From Flavobacterium beibuense (GTDB lineage: Bacteria; Bacteroidota; Bacteroidia; Flavobacteriales; Flavobacteriaceae): DNA of 64,000 nt. The position numbers were made by a program, and so were the translations under genes. This document shows, one piece after another, positions 27,842-36,295 of this stretch (its first letter is position 1; each line of letters starts with the position of its first letter). The notes below the pieces were generated by a model. It was not told where the DNA came from. It was given only the letters and a program-made list of their open reading frames with translations, and searched no databases. Location of the stretch: positions 1-64,000 of the forward strand of contig NZ_JUIW01000002.1 of NCBI RefSeq assembly GCF_004151245.1, read 5' to 3'.

Positions 27842-29101
27842 TTATTTCTGTTTAAGTATTAATGGGTAATTTAAAGTAGATTCTTCCGCAATTTTTTCCT
27901 TTATTTTAAGTAGAAATTGATCAAAAAGGTTATGGTATACATTTTTTGTATCACTTTCTTTAAGCATCGTTATAACCTTATGCATTGCTTCCTGTATAAA
28001 TTGATCATTCTGACCATACTTCCATATCGGTAGGATGCATTCCTGAAAAATTTCTTTAAAATCGGAAGAAGGGCAATATATACGGAGGGTGTTGTGATTA
28101 TCTTTATATATTTCAGGTTGCTTACAATACAAACGGTTTGCTAAAACATTTGTTAGGGAATTGAGACTCAAAACAGCTGTTGCAGGGTCATTTATGCCGG
28201 GACTCAATGCTTTAATAGCTATCTCTGTAAGTTGTAAACAGCCATAGTCTGCGTTTTGCTCTATAGGTTGTCCGTTATATAAATCAACAGCGTTTATCAC
28301 CTTACTGATCGTTTCCTTAGTCATGGGGTTTTTGGTGAAGACCTCTAATAATATAGTATCCCTTAACACAAAAGTACTCCGTTTATAGCGGAAGTGTACT
28401 ACCAGATCGTTCTCGGTAGCTGTTTTAAGAAGGCTGTCTTTGTTGAATCCCTGAAAATAACCCGAATCAGGAACAGTTATTGGAATACCTTCGGAGTTTG
28501 GTCTATTATATTCTGCTTCTTCTGTTTCAAATGTCTCGTATATAGTGGTAAGTGTTTTTTTTTCTACTCTATCAATAACTGTCTCATATTTTACAGTTTT
28601 TGTGACATAGTCTAAAAAGTAAATAAACATGAAAATAGCTATTACTGTAAGAATAATAAGTAGATATATACTTAGTGATGGAATGGAAGTGTTGTTGCTT
28701 GTGTCGCGTATGGTGCTTAAAAGGGAGAGTGCATATACAATGGTGCCGATGTAACATCCAAGAACAATTTGCTGAAAACGGTTTTGAATCATACTGGTTA
28801 ATACCCTATTACTCATTTGCGATGCGGCCTGATTAAGTACTATCATAACCATAGAAAAGCTAAATACTGTAAGGGAAAGAAGTGCAGCAGCTATTGTTGA
28901 AATTATTGACCGTGCCGTACTGGCATCTTTTAAGCGTAACCAATCTGTATTTGTCTTTAGGTTTGTACCTATGGAAGAGAAATCGATTTCAAGCATTATA
29001 ATTGACAGTATTAAAAAACACAGAGCAATTACGCCAGGTAAAAAAGCAATACTACCAACTATCCTTTTATAGAGGATACGAAATTGATTTTTGATCTTCA
29101 T
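27842..29101 (-). CDS. DUF2254 domain membrane protein
   Basis: A 419-residue protein with four membrane segments in the N-terminal 150 residues (GSIAFLPGVIALCFLILSIIML; SIISTIAAALLSLTVFSFSMVMIVLN; IVLGCYIGTIVYALSLL; IYLLIILTVIAIFMFIYFL). A soluble C-terminal region contains the conserved IAIKALSPGINDPATA segment. This matches the DUF2254 family of predicted membrane proteins, whose function is unknown. It is a single gene, convergent with the RND operon. The 170 bp upstream of it up to the repeat at 29277 show nothing recognisable. Confidence 0.8.
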   Translation of the reverse strand: MKIKNQFRILYKRIVGSIAFLPGVIALCFLILSIIMLEIDFSSIGTNLKTNTDWLRLKDASTARSIISTIAAALLSLTVFSFSMVMIVLNQAASQMSNRVLTSMIQNRFQQIVLGCYIGTIVYALSLLSTIRDTSNNTSIPSLSIYLLIILTVIAIFMFIYFLDYVTKTVKYETVIDRVEKKTLTTIYETFETEEAEYNRPNSEGIPITVPDSGYFQGFNKDSLLKTATENDLVVHFRYKRSTFVLRDTILLEVFTKNPMTKETISKVINAVDLYNGQPIEQNADYGCLQLTEIAIKALSPGINDPATAVLSLNSLTNVLANRLYCKQPEIYKDNHNTLRIYCPSSDFKEIFQECILPIWKYGQNDQFIQEAMHKVITMLKESDTKNVYHNLFDQFLLKIKEKIAEESTLNYPLILKQK

Positions 29102-29276
29102 AAGCTTAAAAAATCTGTTTAATTCCTAAAATTATTTAGACAGAATACTACAAGTTACAATAAATCCTATAAGAATACTACCTTTAATTTGTATTTAAGG
29201 ATTAAATTAACTACAAAGGAATAACCGACAACGAACACAGATAACTTAACTTTTGAATTATATAGTACCTAATGTG

Positions 29277-29388
29277 ACCAAATAAAGATAAGTGGCTAAA
29301 AATGAAAAACCAGCTAATTGCTTTTGTATAACAATTTAACTGGTTTTTTTGTGTTGCCTTGTGATATTTTGTTCCTGCTATTTATTGT
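29277..29388. repeat. Dispersed intergenic repeat with terminator hairpin, copy 1
   Basis: About 110 bp closely match 62338-62447: CCAAATAAAGATA, then GTGGCTAAAAATGAAAAACC, an inverted repeat (29305-29347, imperfect here: CCAGCTAATTG / CAATTTAACTGG) and a TGTGTTG...TGATATTTTG...CTGCTATTT tail. The hairpin lies downstream of katE on the minus strand and may terminate it. A third copy sharing mainly the hairpin is at 32273-32314. The copy at 62338 lies at the very edge of the mnmE island. Confidence 0.7.
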
Positions 29389-29425
29389 GAGGAAGAAATT
29401 CTGTTTTCCGGCTTTAGCGTTAATT

Positions 29426-31600
29426 TTATTCGGTTATGTGTGCCTCACGTTCCCAGACACGGTGTTGCCCTAAAAGAGTTATAAACTCATCTGTAAATTG
29501 TTTTGATGTATTGTTATTGATTAGTACTCCGGGTATATCATTACTTTTCATATCCCGTTTTGTATTGATAGCGGTCTTTTTAATAAGGCTTTCCAAATCG
29601 CTATCAAAACCTATAACCTTACAGTGCCTGTAGGCATTATTTATAAACTCTATTATATTGTTATTTTCTGCTAATGCAGTATTGTTTTTTGAAGAGGGAA
29701 CATATACAGCATCAAACAACACCGAAGAGGAAGAGAAGAAAGCAAAATCGGCCTTAATTTCTTTTCCGGTATCTGTTTTGACATTCCCGGCATTAGGCGC
29801 CACTATTTTTGCCGAGGCACCTTTTGATTCCAGTGCTTTTTTTAGTGCTGTAAGCGATTTCTCGTTTACACCATCTCCGCATAAAAAGGCTACCTGTCTG
29901 GTCTCAATTGTGTTGGTAACAGTAGGATTTTTTATCATGCTTAGTGCATCACTGGGTTCATAACTTTTATCCAGAGGTTTCGGCTCATGCTTTTTTTGGT
30001 CGGCATCCGCACCAACACCTTTATTCATTGGTTTTTCAGGGTTAGCAGGAACAGTTAGTCCTAATCCGTCTGCTACTTTTTTTGCCAAAGTCTTATCAAC
30101 CTGGCTTAATAACCCAACCATACGTTCGCGTACGGCAACCGTTTCTACTTTGCTCAGCTCAAAACGCAGGGCATTGATGATATGGTTTTGCTCCACTGGT
30201 GTCTGGCTATTAAAGAAAAGTGCAGCCTGACTAAAATGATCGGAAAAACTTTCACTTCTTTCACGCACTTTATGTGCCTCAATACGCTCATAATAACTTA
30301 CAAACCCTCCTTCTGATTCTTTAGCCTGTATAGGGTAGTTATCATTTAAGGAATTAGGACTATAATGAGTTTTGCCAACATTTATTTCCTGACGCATATG
30401 TCCGTCACGCTGATTATTATGCATAGGTGCAATGGGGCGGTTTATAGGTAATTCATGAAAGTTAGGACTACCTAGTCTTGACAACTGTGTGTCGGTATAC
30501 GAAAAGAGTCTGCCCTGTAATAAGGGATCATTTGTAAAATCAATTCCGGGTACCACATGGCCGGGGTGAAAAGCGACCTGTTCGGTTTCGGCGAAGAAGT
30601 TATCAGGATTTCGGTTAAGTACCATCCTGCCTATAGGTGTTACGGGTACCATTTCTTCAGGAATAATCTTTGTGGGATCAAGCAGGTCAAAATTAAATTT
30701 ATACTCATCCTCTTCCGGTACTAGTTGTACACCAAATTCCCACTCAGGGAAATTACCCATTTCTATATTTTCATATAGGTCGCGTCTGTGAAAATCAGGG
30801 TCATTACCTGATATTTTAAGGGCTTCATCCCAAACTACCGCGTGGGTGCCCAACTTTGGTTTCAGATGAAATTTTACAAAAGTGGATTTTCCTTCTTTGT
30901 TTATAAATCGGAATGTATGTATACCAAAGCCTTCCATCATTCTTAAGCTGCGGGGTATGGCACGATCGCTCATAGCCCACATAATCATGTGCATGGATTC
31001 TGGCATCAGTGATATAAAGTCCCAAAAGGTATCATGGGCAGATTGTGCCTGCGGTATCTCATTATGAGGTTCAGGTTTTACAGCATGAATAAGATCGGGG
31101 AATTTCATAGCATCCTGAATAAAGAATACAGGCATATTGTTACCTACCATATCAAAATTACCTTCCTGAGTGTAGAATTTAATTGCAAAACCCCGAACAT
31201 CACGGGCAAGATCGGTTGAGCCCCTAAAACCCGCTACAGTAGAAAAGCGCACAAAAACAGGAGTCTTTTCAGTCGTATTAAGAAAGGCAGCTTTAGTATA
31301 TTCGCTTACATTTCCGTAAGCCTCAAAGTAGCCATGAGCCCCTGAACCGCGAGCATGTACAATACGTTCTGGTATGCGTTCATGATCGAAATGAGTGATT
31401 TTTTCACGCATTATAAAATCTTCTAGCAGGGAAGGCCCTCTTTCTCCTGCCTTAACGGTATTATGATCATTATTTATCTTAACACCCTGATCAGTAGTAA
31501 TAAACTGTCCTTCGCTATATTCTCTGTTGCGTTCAAGATCTTGTGATTTGGCATCCTTTTCAGGGTTAGTTTTTGAATTTTTAGTATTATCTTTTTTCAT
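29426..31600 (-). CDS. katE: Large-subunit (clade II, HPII-type) monofunctional catalase
   Basis: A 724-residue haem catalase that dismutates hydrogen peroxide. The active-site region is IVHARGSGAHGYFE (His82), with DMVGNNMPVFFIQDA for the distal Asn and the proximal haem-ligand Tyr in GRLFSYTDTQLSRLG near residue 350. The C-terminal extension of about 150 residues (from TRQVAFLCGDGVNEKSL) has the flavodoxin/DJ-1-like domain of large-subunit catalases, fitting the length of the clade. No signal peptide, so cytoplasmic. It follows an ankyrin-repeat gene after 23 bp on the same strand, an arrangement like the ankB-catalase pairs known in other bacteria. Confidence 0.95.
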   Translation of the reverse strand: MKKDNTKNSKTNPEKDAKSQDLERNREYSEGQFITTDQGVKINNDHNTVKAGERGPSLLEDFIMREKITHFDHERIPERIVHARGSGAHGYFEAYGNVSEYTKAAFLNTTEKTPVFVRFSTVAGFRGSTDLARDVRGFAIKFYTQEGNFDMVGNNMPVFFIQDAMKFPDLIHAVKPEPHNEIPQAQSAHDTFWDFISLMPESMHMIMWAMSDRAIPRSLRMMEGFGIHTFRFINKEGKSTFVKFHLKPKLGTHAVVWDEALKISGNDPDFHRRDLYENIEMGNFPEWEFGVQLVPEEDEYKFNFDLLDPTKIIPEEMVPVTPIGRMVLNRNPDNFFAETEQVAFHPGHVVPGIDFTNDPLLQGRLFSYTDTQLSRLGSPNFHELPINRPIAPMHNNQRDGHMRQEINVGKTHYSPNSLNDNYPIQAKESEGGFVSYYERIEAHKVRERSESFSDHFSQAALFFNSQTPVEQNHIINALRFELSKVETVAVRERMVGLLSQVDKTLAKKVADGLGLTVPANPEKPMNKGVGADADQKKHEPKPLDKSYEPSDALSMIKNPTVTNTIETRQVAFLCGDGVNEKSLTALKKALESKGASAKIVAPNAGNVKTDTGKEIKADFAFFSSSSVLFDAVYVPSSKNNTALAENNNIIEFINNAYRHCKVIGFDSDLESLIKKTAINTKRDMKSNDIPGVLINNNTSKQFTDEFITLLGQHRVWEREAHITE

Positions 31601-31623
31601 AGTTGGTTATTTATTTCTTTAGT

Positions 31624-32124
31624 TTATTTTAAAATTTCGGATTGTTTGGCAATGGCCAATAATTTTTCTGCCACACTGTGATTACCTTGCTGCAGGGCCA
31701 AATCAAGAGCGGTAAGTCCACGTATATCCTTAAGAGTATAGTCTGCTCCCTGTTCTAAGAGTAAATCTGCTATAATGTTACGGCCAAACATAACGGCAAA
31801 CATTAAAGCTGTTCCACCATTACCGTGTTGTGCATCCAGGTTAGCTCCATTAGCTATTAGTATTTTAGCTACTTCTAAATACCCTTTAAAGCAGGCTCCC
31901 ATTAATGCTGTATTTCCTCCATCATCGGTTGTGTCAGGGTCAGCACCATCTTTCAGGAGAAGGGCTACAGCTTCAGGTTGGTTATTATAAGCGGCAATAA
32001 TGAGTGGTGTGAAACCACGGTCATCCCTGGTGTTCAAATTCACATTATGAGTAAAAATTTCCTGTAGTACAGGAAGATTTCCCTTTCTGGCAGCTGCAAA
32101 AAGCGCTTGGGTAACAGTATTCAT
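31624..32124 (-). CDS. Ankyrin-repeat protein co-encoded with catalase
   Basis: A 166-residue protein made of about four to five ankyrin repeats (for example DRGFTPLIIAAYNNQPEAVALLLKDGADP; GNTALMGACFKGYLEVAKILIANGANL; GTALMFAVMFGRNIIADLLLEQGAD). No signal peptide is visible. It lies immediately upstream of katE with a 23-bp gap, hence in one operon. In Pseudomonas, AnkB is needed for full activity of the neighbouring catalase; a similar helper role is a reasonable inference here, but location differs since this protein looks cytoplasmic. Confidence 0.85.
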   Translation of the reverse strand: MNTVTQALFAAARKGNLPVLQEIFTHNVNLNTRDDRGFTPLIIAAYNNQPEAVALLLKDGADPDTTDDGGNTALMGACFKGYLEVAKILIANGANLDAQHGNGGTALMFAVMFGRNIIADLLLEQGADYTLKDIRGLTALDLALQQGNHSVAEKLLAIAKQSEILK

Positions 32125-32272
32125 AGTATCATATTTTTTAGTACAGCAAATTACAAAATGCTGATACAGAGTATCCTTAATACTATCTTTAAGTTATGCT
32201 AAATGTTTCCCAATGATAGGTGAAGCTTTTTGAGAAAAAACTAAAAAACTTAGTAAAAGCAGCTGAAAATAA

Positions 32273-32314
32273 AAAACCAGTTAAATTGTTCTTTATAACA
32301 ATTTAACTGGTTTT
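32273..32314 (-). terminator. Terminator hairpin, dispersed repeat copy 2
   Basis: An 18-bp perfect inverted repeat, AAAACCAGTTAAATTGTT (32273-32290) with its complement at 32297-32314, loop CTTTAT. It lies 23 bp beyond the stop codon of the T9SS-sorted gene on the minus strand. The same stem occurs at 29305-29347 and 62370-62412. The rest of 32125-32337 carries the promoter region of the ankyrin-katE operon, with nothing else recognised. Confidence 0.8.
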
Positions 32315-32337
32315 GTTTGTATGGTCTTGTTTAAGAG

Positions 32338-33999
32338 CTACTGTTTCTTTATTATTTTATAGCTTGTTGTTAAACCTTCACTTTCTATTTTTATAAAATA
32401 CATTGCAGGTGATAAGTTACTGATGTCAATAATGGTGCTATTGCTATCTGGTTTAATATATTTAACAATACGTCCATTAATATCTACAAGCGATATACTA
32501 TCAATATAATTGCTTCCTGATACATTTATATAATAATCTGACGGGTTAGGGTAAACAGCAAATTTTAGCTGTACTGTTTCGGGGATTTCCAGTGAGGCAT
32601 CTCCAAACTTAAGTATTACAAAGTCATCATTATAATTAGTTCCATAGCTTGAGTTTCCTAATACATATAGGTTACCCGGGGAGTCAGTAAGTAATTTGAT
32701 CCCCATATCTCCTGTAGTGGAATAATCACCATAATTGAAATTATACAAACTAAGAAGCTCACCATTGTCAGAATATTTAAGTGTAACCATATCATAGCCA
32801 GCTCCCATTGGAGTATTATCTCTACTCACTCCTGTTATATAAATATTACTGTCATTATCAACAATCATGTCTTCCTGATGATTGGCCGACCCCATATCGT
32901 TACGGTTATAATTTGCCTGCCATAATAAAGTTCCGTTATTGGCAGAGAGGCATTGAAGTACAATTCCGTTTTCATTAGAAGTTGCAAAAGCAATACGATT
33001 ATTAGGTAGTATTTTTATTGGCTGATCCCAATTATATCCTGAGCTTGATCCCTGGTATTGATAAGTCCAGGCAACATTACCTTCATGAGTTAGTTTTTGT
33101 ATATAAACCCTACGCTGATTTATACCTAAAACTCTTAACTGTGAGGAAATATAAGAGTTTCCTTCCGAATCAATATCAACATTAATACCGTGGTCAACAT
33201 TATTTGAAGTCCCGTTTAACCTATGTTCCCATACTAATATACCTTCTGCATCATACTTTACAATATTGGCATCGTAATCGGAATAGATACCTCCTTCCAT
33301 CATGTAGCCACGACTGCGGCCTATAGCCCATACTTCTCCGTTATCAGCCACTTTAATTTGCCTGAAAACATCATCACTGTTATACTGACTGTTAAAAACC
33401 AACTTAGATATTAATTCACCACTGTTACCATTTATTTTTACAATAAGTCCGTCTAAGTTTGCAGATGGCTCAACATCGGTTGATATACCTGTAAAATACA
33501 GAATTCCGTTTTTATAAATAGCTGAGCGATGATTTATTTCTTCAATCGGGCCATTTTGTTGCTCTGTATAGTATTGAGACCATAATTGGGTTCCATCCGG
33601 AGAGAATTTAGCTACAACAATTCTGTTATTGGTCATTTCTGTGTATTTATAACTTTCATTATAAACCACAAAAACGTTTCCGTCCTCATCACCTACAACA
33701 CTTCTTGCAAACAGTTGCCAGTCTGTTGTTACCGGATATAATATGTTTCGCCATACTTCTTCTCCTGTATTATCAGTTTTAACAAACATAACGGCATTAG
33801 GATGGCTACTACCTGCTACCTGCCCAATATTTCCTAAAGTATAACTATCTCCTAATGGGTTTACCCAAAAGTCTATGGCATAATCACCGTTTGTTTCATC
33901 AGCCATATAATTCCAGGCGGGCTCCATTGTATTTTGTGCTGTAAGTTTTACATGTATTAAAAATATTGCTAAAAAAAGCAGTTTTAGAGCGTTTTTCAT
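32338..33999 (-). CDS. Secreted beta-propeller-like protein with T9SS sorting domain
   Basis: A 553-residue protein with a signal peptide (LKLLFLAIFLIHVKLTAQ) and a long body of repeated blades with a G-N/D-x-Y-V-x-G pattern (GNVFVVYNESY; GNSYISSQLR; SNIYITGVSRD; GNLYVLGNSSYG), as in SBBP-type propellers. The C-terminal type-A T9SS sorting domain at about 475-553 is LKFAVYPNPSDYYINVSG ... SLVDINGRIVKYI ... LSPAMYFIKIESEG. It is expected to be exported across the outer membrane and surface-attached or released. It lies 42 bp downstream of a small lipoprotein gene and is probably the last gene of a three-gene unit divergent from an ECF sigma factor. Confidence 0.87.
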   Translation of the reverse strand: MKNALKLLFLAIFLIHVKLTAQNTMEPAWNYMADETNGDYAIDFWVNPLGDSYTLGNIGQVAGSSHPNAVMFVKTDNTGEEVWRNILYPVTTDWQLFARSVVGDEDGNVFVVYNESYKYTEMTNNRIVVAKFSPDGTQLWSQYYTEQQNGPIEEINHRSAIYKNGILYFTGISTDVEPSANLDGLIVKINGNSGELISKLVFNSQYNSDDVFRQIKVADNGEVWAIGRSRGYMMEGGIYSDYDANIVKYDAEGILVWEHRLNGTSNNVDHGINVDIDSEGNSYISSQLRVLGINQRRVYIQKLTHEGNVAWTYQYQGSSSGYNWDQPIKILPNNRIAFATSNENGIVLQCLSANNGTLLWQANYNRNDMGSANHQEDMIVDNDSNIYITGVSRDNTPMGAGYDMVTLKYSDNGELLSLYNFNYGDYSTTGDMGIKLLTDSPGNLYVLGNSSYGTNYNDDFVILKFGDASLEIPETVQLKFAVYPNPSDYYINVSGSNYIDSISLVDINGRIVKYIKPDSNSTIIDISNLSPAMYFIKIESEGLTTSYKIIKKQ

Positions 34000-34041
34000 T
34001 GATTCTTTTTGATTGATTTTTAATAACTGTTCGTTTGATGA

Positions 34042-34515
34042 TTAATTTTTTTCGAAAGTAAGGTAGTCAGTCCCACCATTACCGCCACTTACATCTATAA
34101 GCTGAATTTTATTTGCAGAATAAGAAATAATATCCCAGTCGTCTGTTAACTCAGCAAAATTTGCAGGTGAAGAGAAACTGATATTAAAATCAAGATCATT
34201 GCTGTCGTCATGGTGCCCGCTGTCATCATCGCTACCTGAATGGTCGTTGGTAACCGACCAGGATCCTGTATAAGTGTTGGTTCCATTAGTGGCCGTTATA
34301 ACATTATTTGCACTAAAAGTAAAAGTGTAACCATTAAAATGAGCGGTTTCATCGGTATCGTCAAAGTAATAGGTTACTACCCATTCTCCGGAAGTAGCTG
34401 TATTAATAACCGGTTGAGGATTTGCTGAAACTGTTGACGGACTATCGTCTGATGTACAGGAATTTAACGATAATAAAAATCCTGCCGTTAGTAAATAAAA
34501 TGATAACTTTTTCAT
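34042..34515 (-). CDS. Small lipoprotein, paralogue of the C-terminal domain of its neighbour
   Basis: A 157-residue lipoprotein (signal LLTAGFLLSLNSC-TSDD). Its domain, beginning GEWVVTYYFDDTDETAHFNG and ending DYLTFEKN, has the same order of motifs as residues about 235-336 of the neighbouring lipoprotein (GSWYVSYFFRDTDQTDDYE ... LHFTKN). This fits a small lipocalin-like beta-barrel, but I cannot name the family. It has an Asp/Ser/His-rich loop (SGSDDDSGHHDDSND). Probably co-transcribed with 34623-35633. Confidence 0.7.
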   Translation of the reverse strand: MKKLSFYLLTAGFLLSLNSCTSDDSPSTVSANPQPVINTATSGEWVVTYYFDDTDETAHFNGYTFTFSANNVITATNGTNTYTGSWSVTNDHSGSDDDSGHHDDSNDLDFNISFSSPANFAELTDDWDIISYSANKIQLIDVSGGNGGTDYLTFEKN

Positions 34516-34622
34516 GATAAAAAATATTTAGTTAATAATAATTTGATTTAAATTAGGCATGAAAGCCCCCTGTACAATACTTTACTGTATTGCATAGTGT
34601 TTTTGTAATATGTCTTTTTAGA

Positions 34623-35633
34623 TTAGTTCTTCGTAAAGTGCAGTTTTCTTATATCATCTCCGCCACCGCTTATATGTTCCATTTTCACGACATTTTGGGT
34701 GACTTCGGTTATTGTCCAGTCTTCCTGTAACTCTTCAAGATTAGAGCTGCTGAAGACAAATATTACTTTTAATTCTGAATCGTCGTTAAAGCTAACCCAT
34801 GTCCCGCCGATAGGAGAGGATTCACCAGTAACGGACACTGTTCCGCCACCATCAAAAACAAAATCATATATTTCATAATCATCTGTTTGATCTGTATCCC
34901 TAAAGAAATAAGATACATACCAGCTTCCCTGTGTTATAATATCATTAAAATCAGGGTCTGGATCGACAACTGTATTACAGTCTGAGATGAAATTATTAAT
35001 GGTAGTATCAAGTTCCTGATTATTAGTAAGGGTAACAGTAGCGTTGTTAGGAGTTGTAAATAATAAAGGATAATTAAAGGTTACGGCATCATAGTTATCT
35101 AACTCCTTTAATAGTTCAAATAAACCCTTTTTGCTTGCTATGCTGAATGTTTCGCCCAAAAGATTTTGACTGTCATAAGTTTTTATTCCTAAAGGATAAT
35201 TAAACTGCATACACGCCAATTCCTGAGAAGAAACACAACCTGCAATAGCTGTGTTTAATTCCTGAATATTAGCAAAGGTTTGTACCGAATAATCATAATA
35301 AGTAACTGTAATTGGAAAACTAAAGCTTACAATATCACTGTCACTATCATCTTCATCAATAATGTTTTTAACTGTTTGATAATCGCTTTCATCCTGAAGC
35401 GTTAAAGTTTGATTATTTACTGTTATGGTGTAAGGGAAATTTACAGCAAAGCAGTTAGTATTATCTATAATATTATCTACAGATGTTTCATATTGTGTTA
35501 TTCGTGATAATTTATTTCTTAAGGTCAAATTAGTTACAAGATTGTCTTCGGGAGGAGTTGAAACGGTCAACTCTTCCTTCTCGCAACTAAAGCTTATTAA
35601 ACTTAATATCACAACAATCAATAAATTCTTCAT
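34623..35633 (-). CDS. Lipoprotein with four internal F-N-Y-P-L repeats and a lipocalin-like C-terminus
   Basis: A lipoprotein of about 336 residues. I chose the ATG at 35631-35633, which gives MKNLLIVVILSLISFSC-EKEE; ATG 35651 would add six residues, and an in-frame ATG further upstream would reach back into the regulatory repeats. Four copies of a roughly 50-residue unit follow: VNFPYTITVNNQ, FSFPITVTYYDY, FNYPLGIKTYD and FNYPLLFTTPNN, each followed by an 'LTNNQEL'-like helix. The C-terminal 100 residues are paralogous to the 157-residue lipoprotein downstream. Function unknown; the location opposite sigma/anti-sigma/TonB-receptor genes suggests a surface role in uptake or sensing. Confidence 0.7.
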   Translation of the reverse strand: MKNLLIVVILSLISFSCEKEELTVSTPPEDNLVTNLTLRNKLSRITQYETSVDNIIDNTNCFAVNFPYTITVNNQTLTLQDESDYQTVKNIIDEDDSDSDIVSFSFPITVTYYDYSVQTFANIQELNTAIAGCVSSQELACMQFNYPLGIKTYDSQNLLGETFSIASKKGLFELLKELDNYDAVTFNYPLLFTTPNNATVTLTNNQELDTTINNFISDCNTVVDPDPDFNDIITQGSWYVSYFFRDTDQTDDYEIYDFVFDGGGTVSVTGESSPIGGTWVSFNDDSELKVIFVFSSSNLEELQEDWTITEVTQNVVKMEHISGGGDDIRKLHFTKN

Positions 35634-35657
35634 GTTTTTGAGTGTTTTCATAGATAA

Positions 35658-35713
35658 GACAAAATTTTTTAACTTCACCCTACCATCAATGACAAATTTT
35701 ATTAATTTCACCC
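35658..35713. promoter_or_regulatory. Two 23-bp direct repeats between the lipoprotein and ECF sigma genes
   Basis: GACAAAATTTTTTAACTTCACCC-type repeats at 35658-35680 and 35691-35713 agree at 20 of 23 positions, with start-to-start distance 33 bp (about three helical turns). They fill the 101-bp gap between divergent genes, 22 bp before the sigma-factor ATG. They may be operators or ECF promoters for either direction. Confidence 0.55.
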
Positions 35714-35734
35714 CAAAATTAATTTTATTTTTTT

Positions 35735-36250
35735 ATGAAAGAGCCTGAAAAACAAGGTATTTGCGATAAAATTTTTTTTACAGGTTTTTTCAAAACCCAT
35801 GCCCGATCCTTAAGAAACTTTTTATATTATAAGTTTGGAGACGAAGATTTGGCTGATGATATTACTCAGGAGGCCTTTATAAAACTATGGCAAAACTGCG
35901 CAGATGTCCGTCATCCAAAATCATTTATTTACACGGTAGCAAAGAACAGTGCGCTAAATCATACGGCAAATAAGAAAGTGATAATGACTTATACTAAAAA
36001 TAACCCTGCTAAAGAAACAGATTATCAGTCACCGGACTATATAATGGAGGAGGAAGAATTCAGGAAAAAATTTGAAAAGGCACTTTCTGAACTTACTGAA
36101 GCACAACGAACAGCACTACTGTTACACAGGGTAGAAGGTAAAAAATACAGAGAGATAGCTGAGATGCTTGAAATTAGTGTTAAGGCTGTAGAAAAAAGAA
36201 TACACGGTGCCTTAGTGTCACTAAGTGAAAAAATAGAAAATTTCAGGTAG
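35735..36250 (+). CDS. ECF RNA polymerase sigma factor (FecI-like)
   Basis: A 171-residue sigma-70 family ECF factor. Region 2 is at about 20-85 (RNFLYYKFGDEDLADDITQEAFIKLWQ ... SFIYTVAKNSALNH) and region 4 at about 115-165 (LTEAQRTALLLHRVEGKKYREIAEMLEISVKAVEKRIHGAL). It is followed by an anti-sigma factor gene and a TonB-dependent receptor gene with an N-terminal signalling domain, the FecI-FecR-FecA arrangement in which an outer-membrane ligand signal activates the sigma factor. Confidence 0.9.
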   Translation: MKEPEKQGICDKIFFTGFFKTHARSLRNFLYYKFGDEDLADDITQEAFIKLWQNCADVRHPKSFIYTVAKNSALNHTANKKVIMTYTKNNPAKETDYQSPDYIMEEEEFRKKFEKALSELTEAQRTALLLHRVEGKKYREIAEMLEISVKAVEKRIHGALVSLSEKIENFR

Positions 36251-36295
36251 GGTTTTTATAATCACTTTTGTCTCAATTTATATAAAGCATATTTT

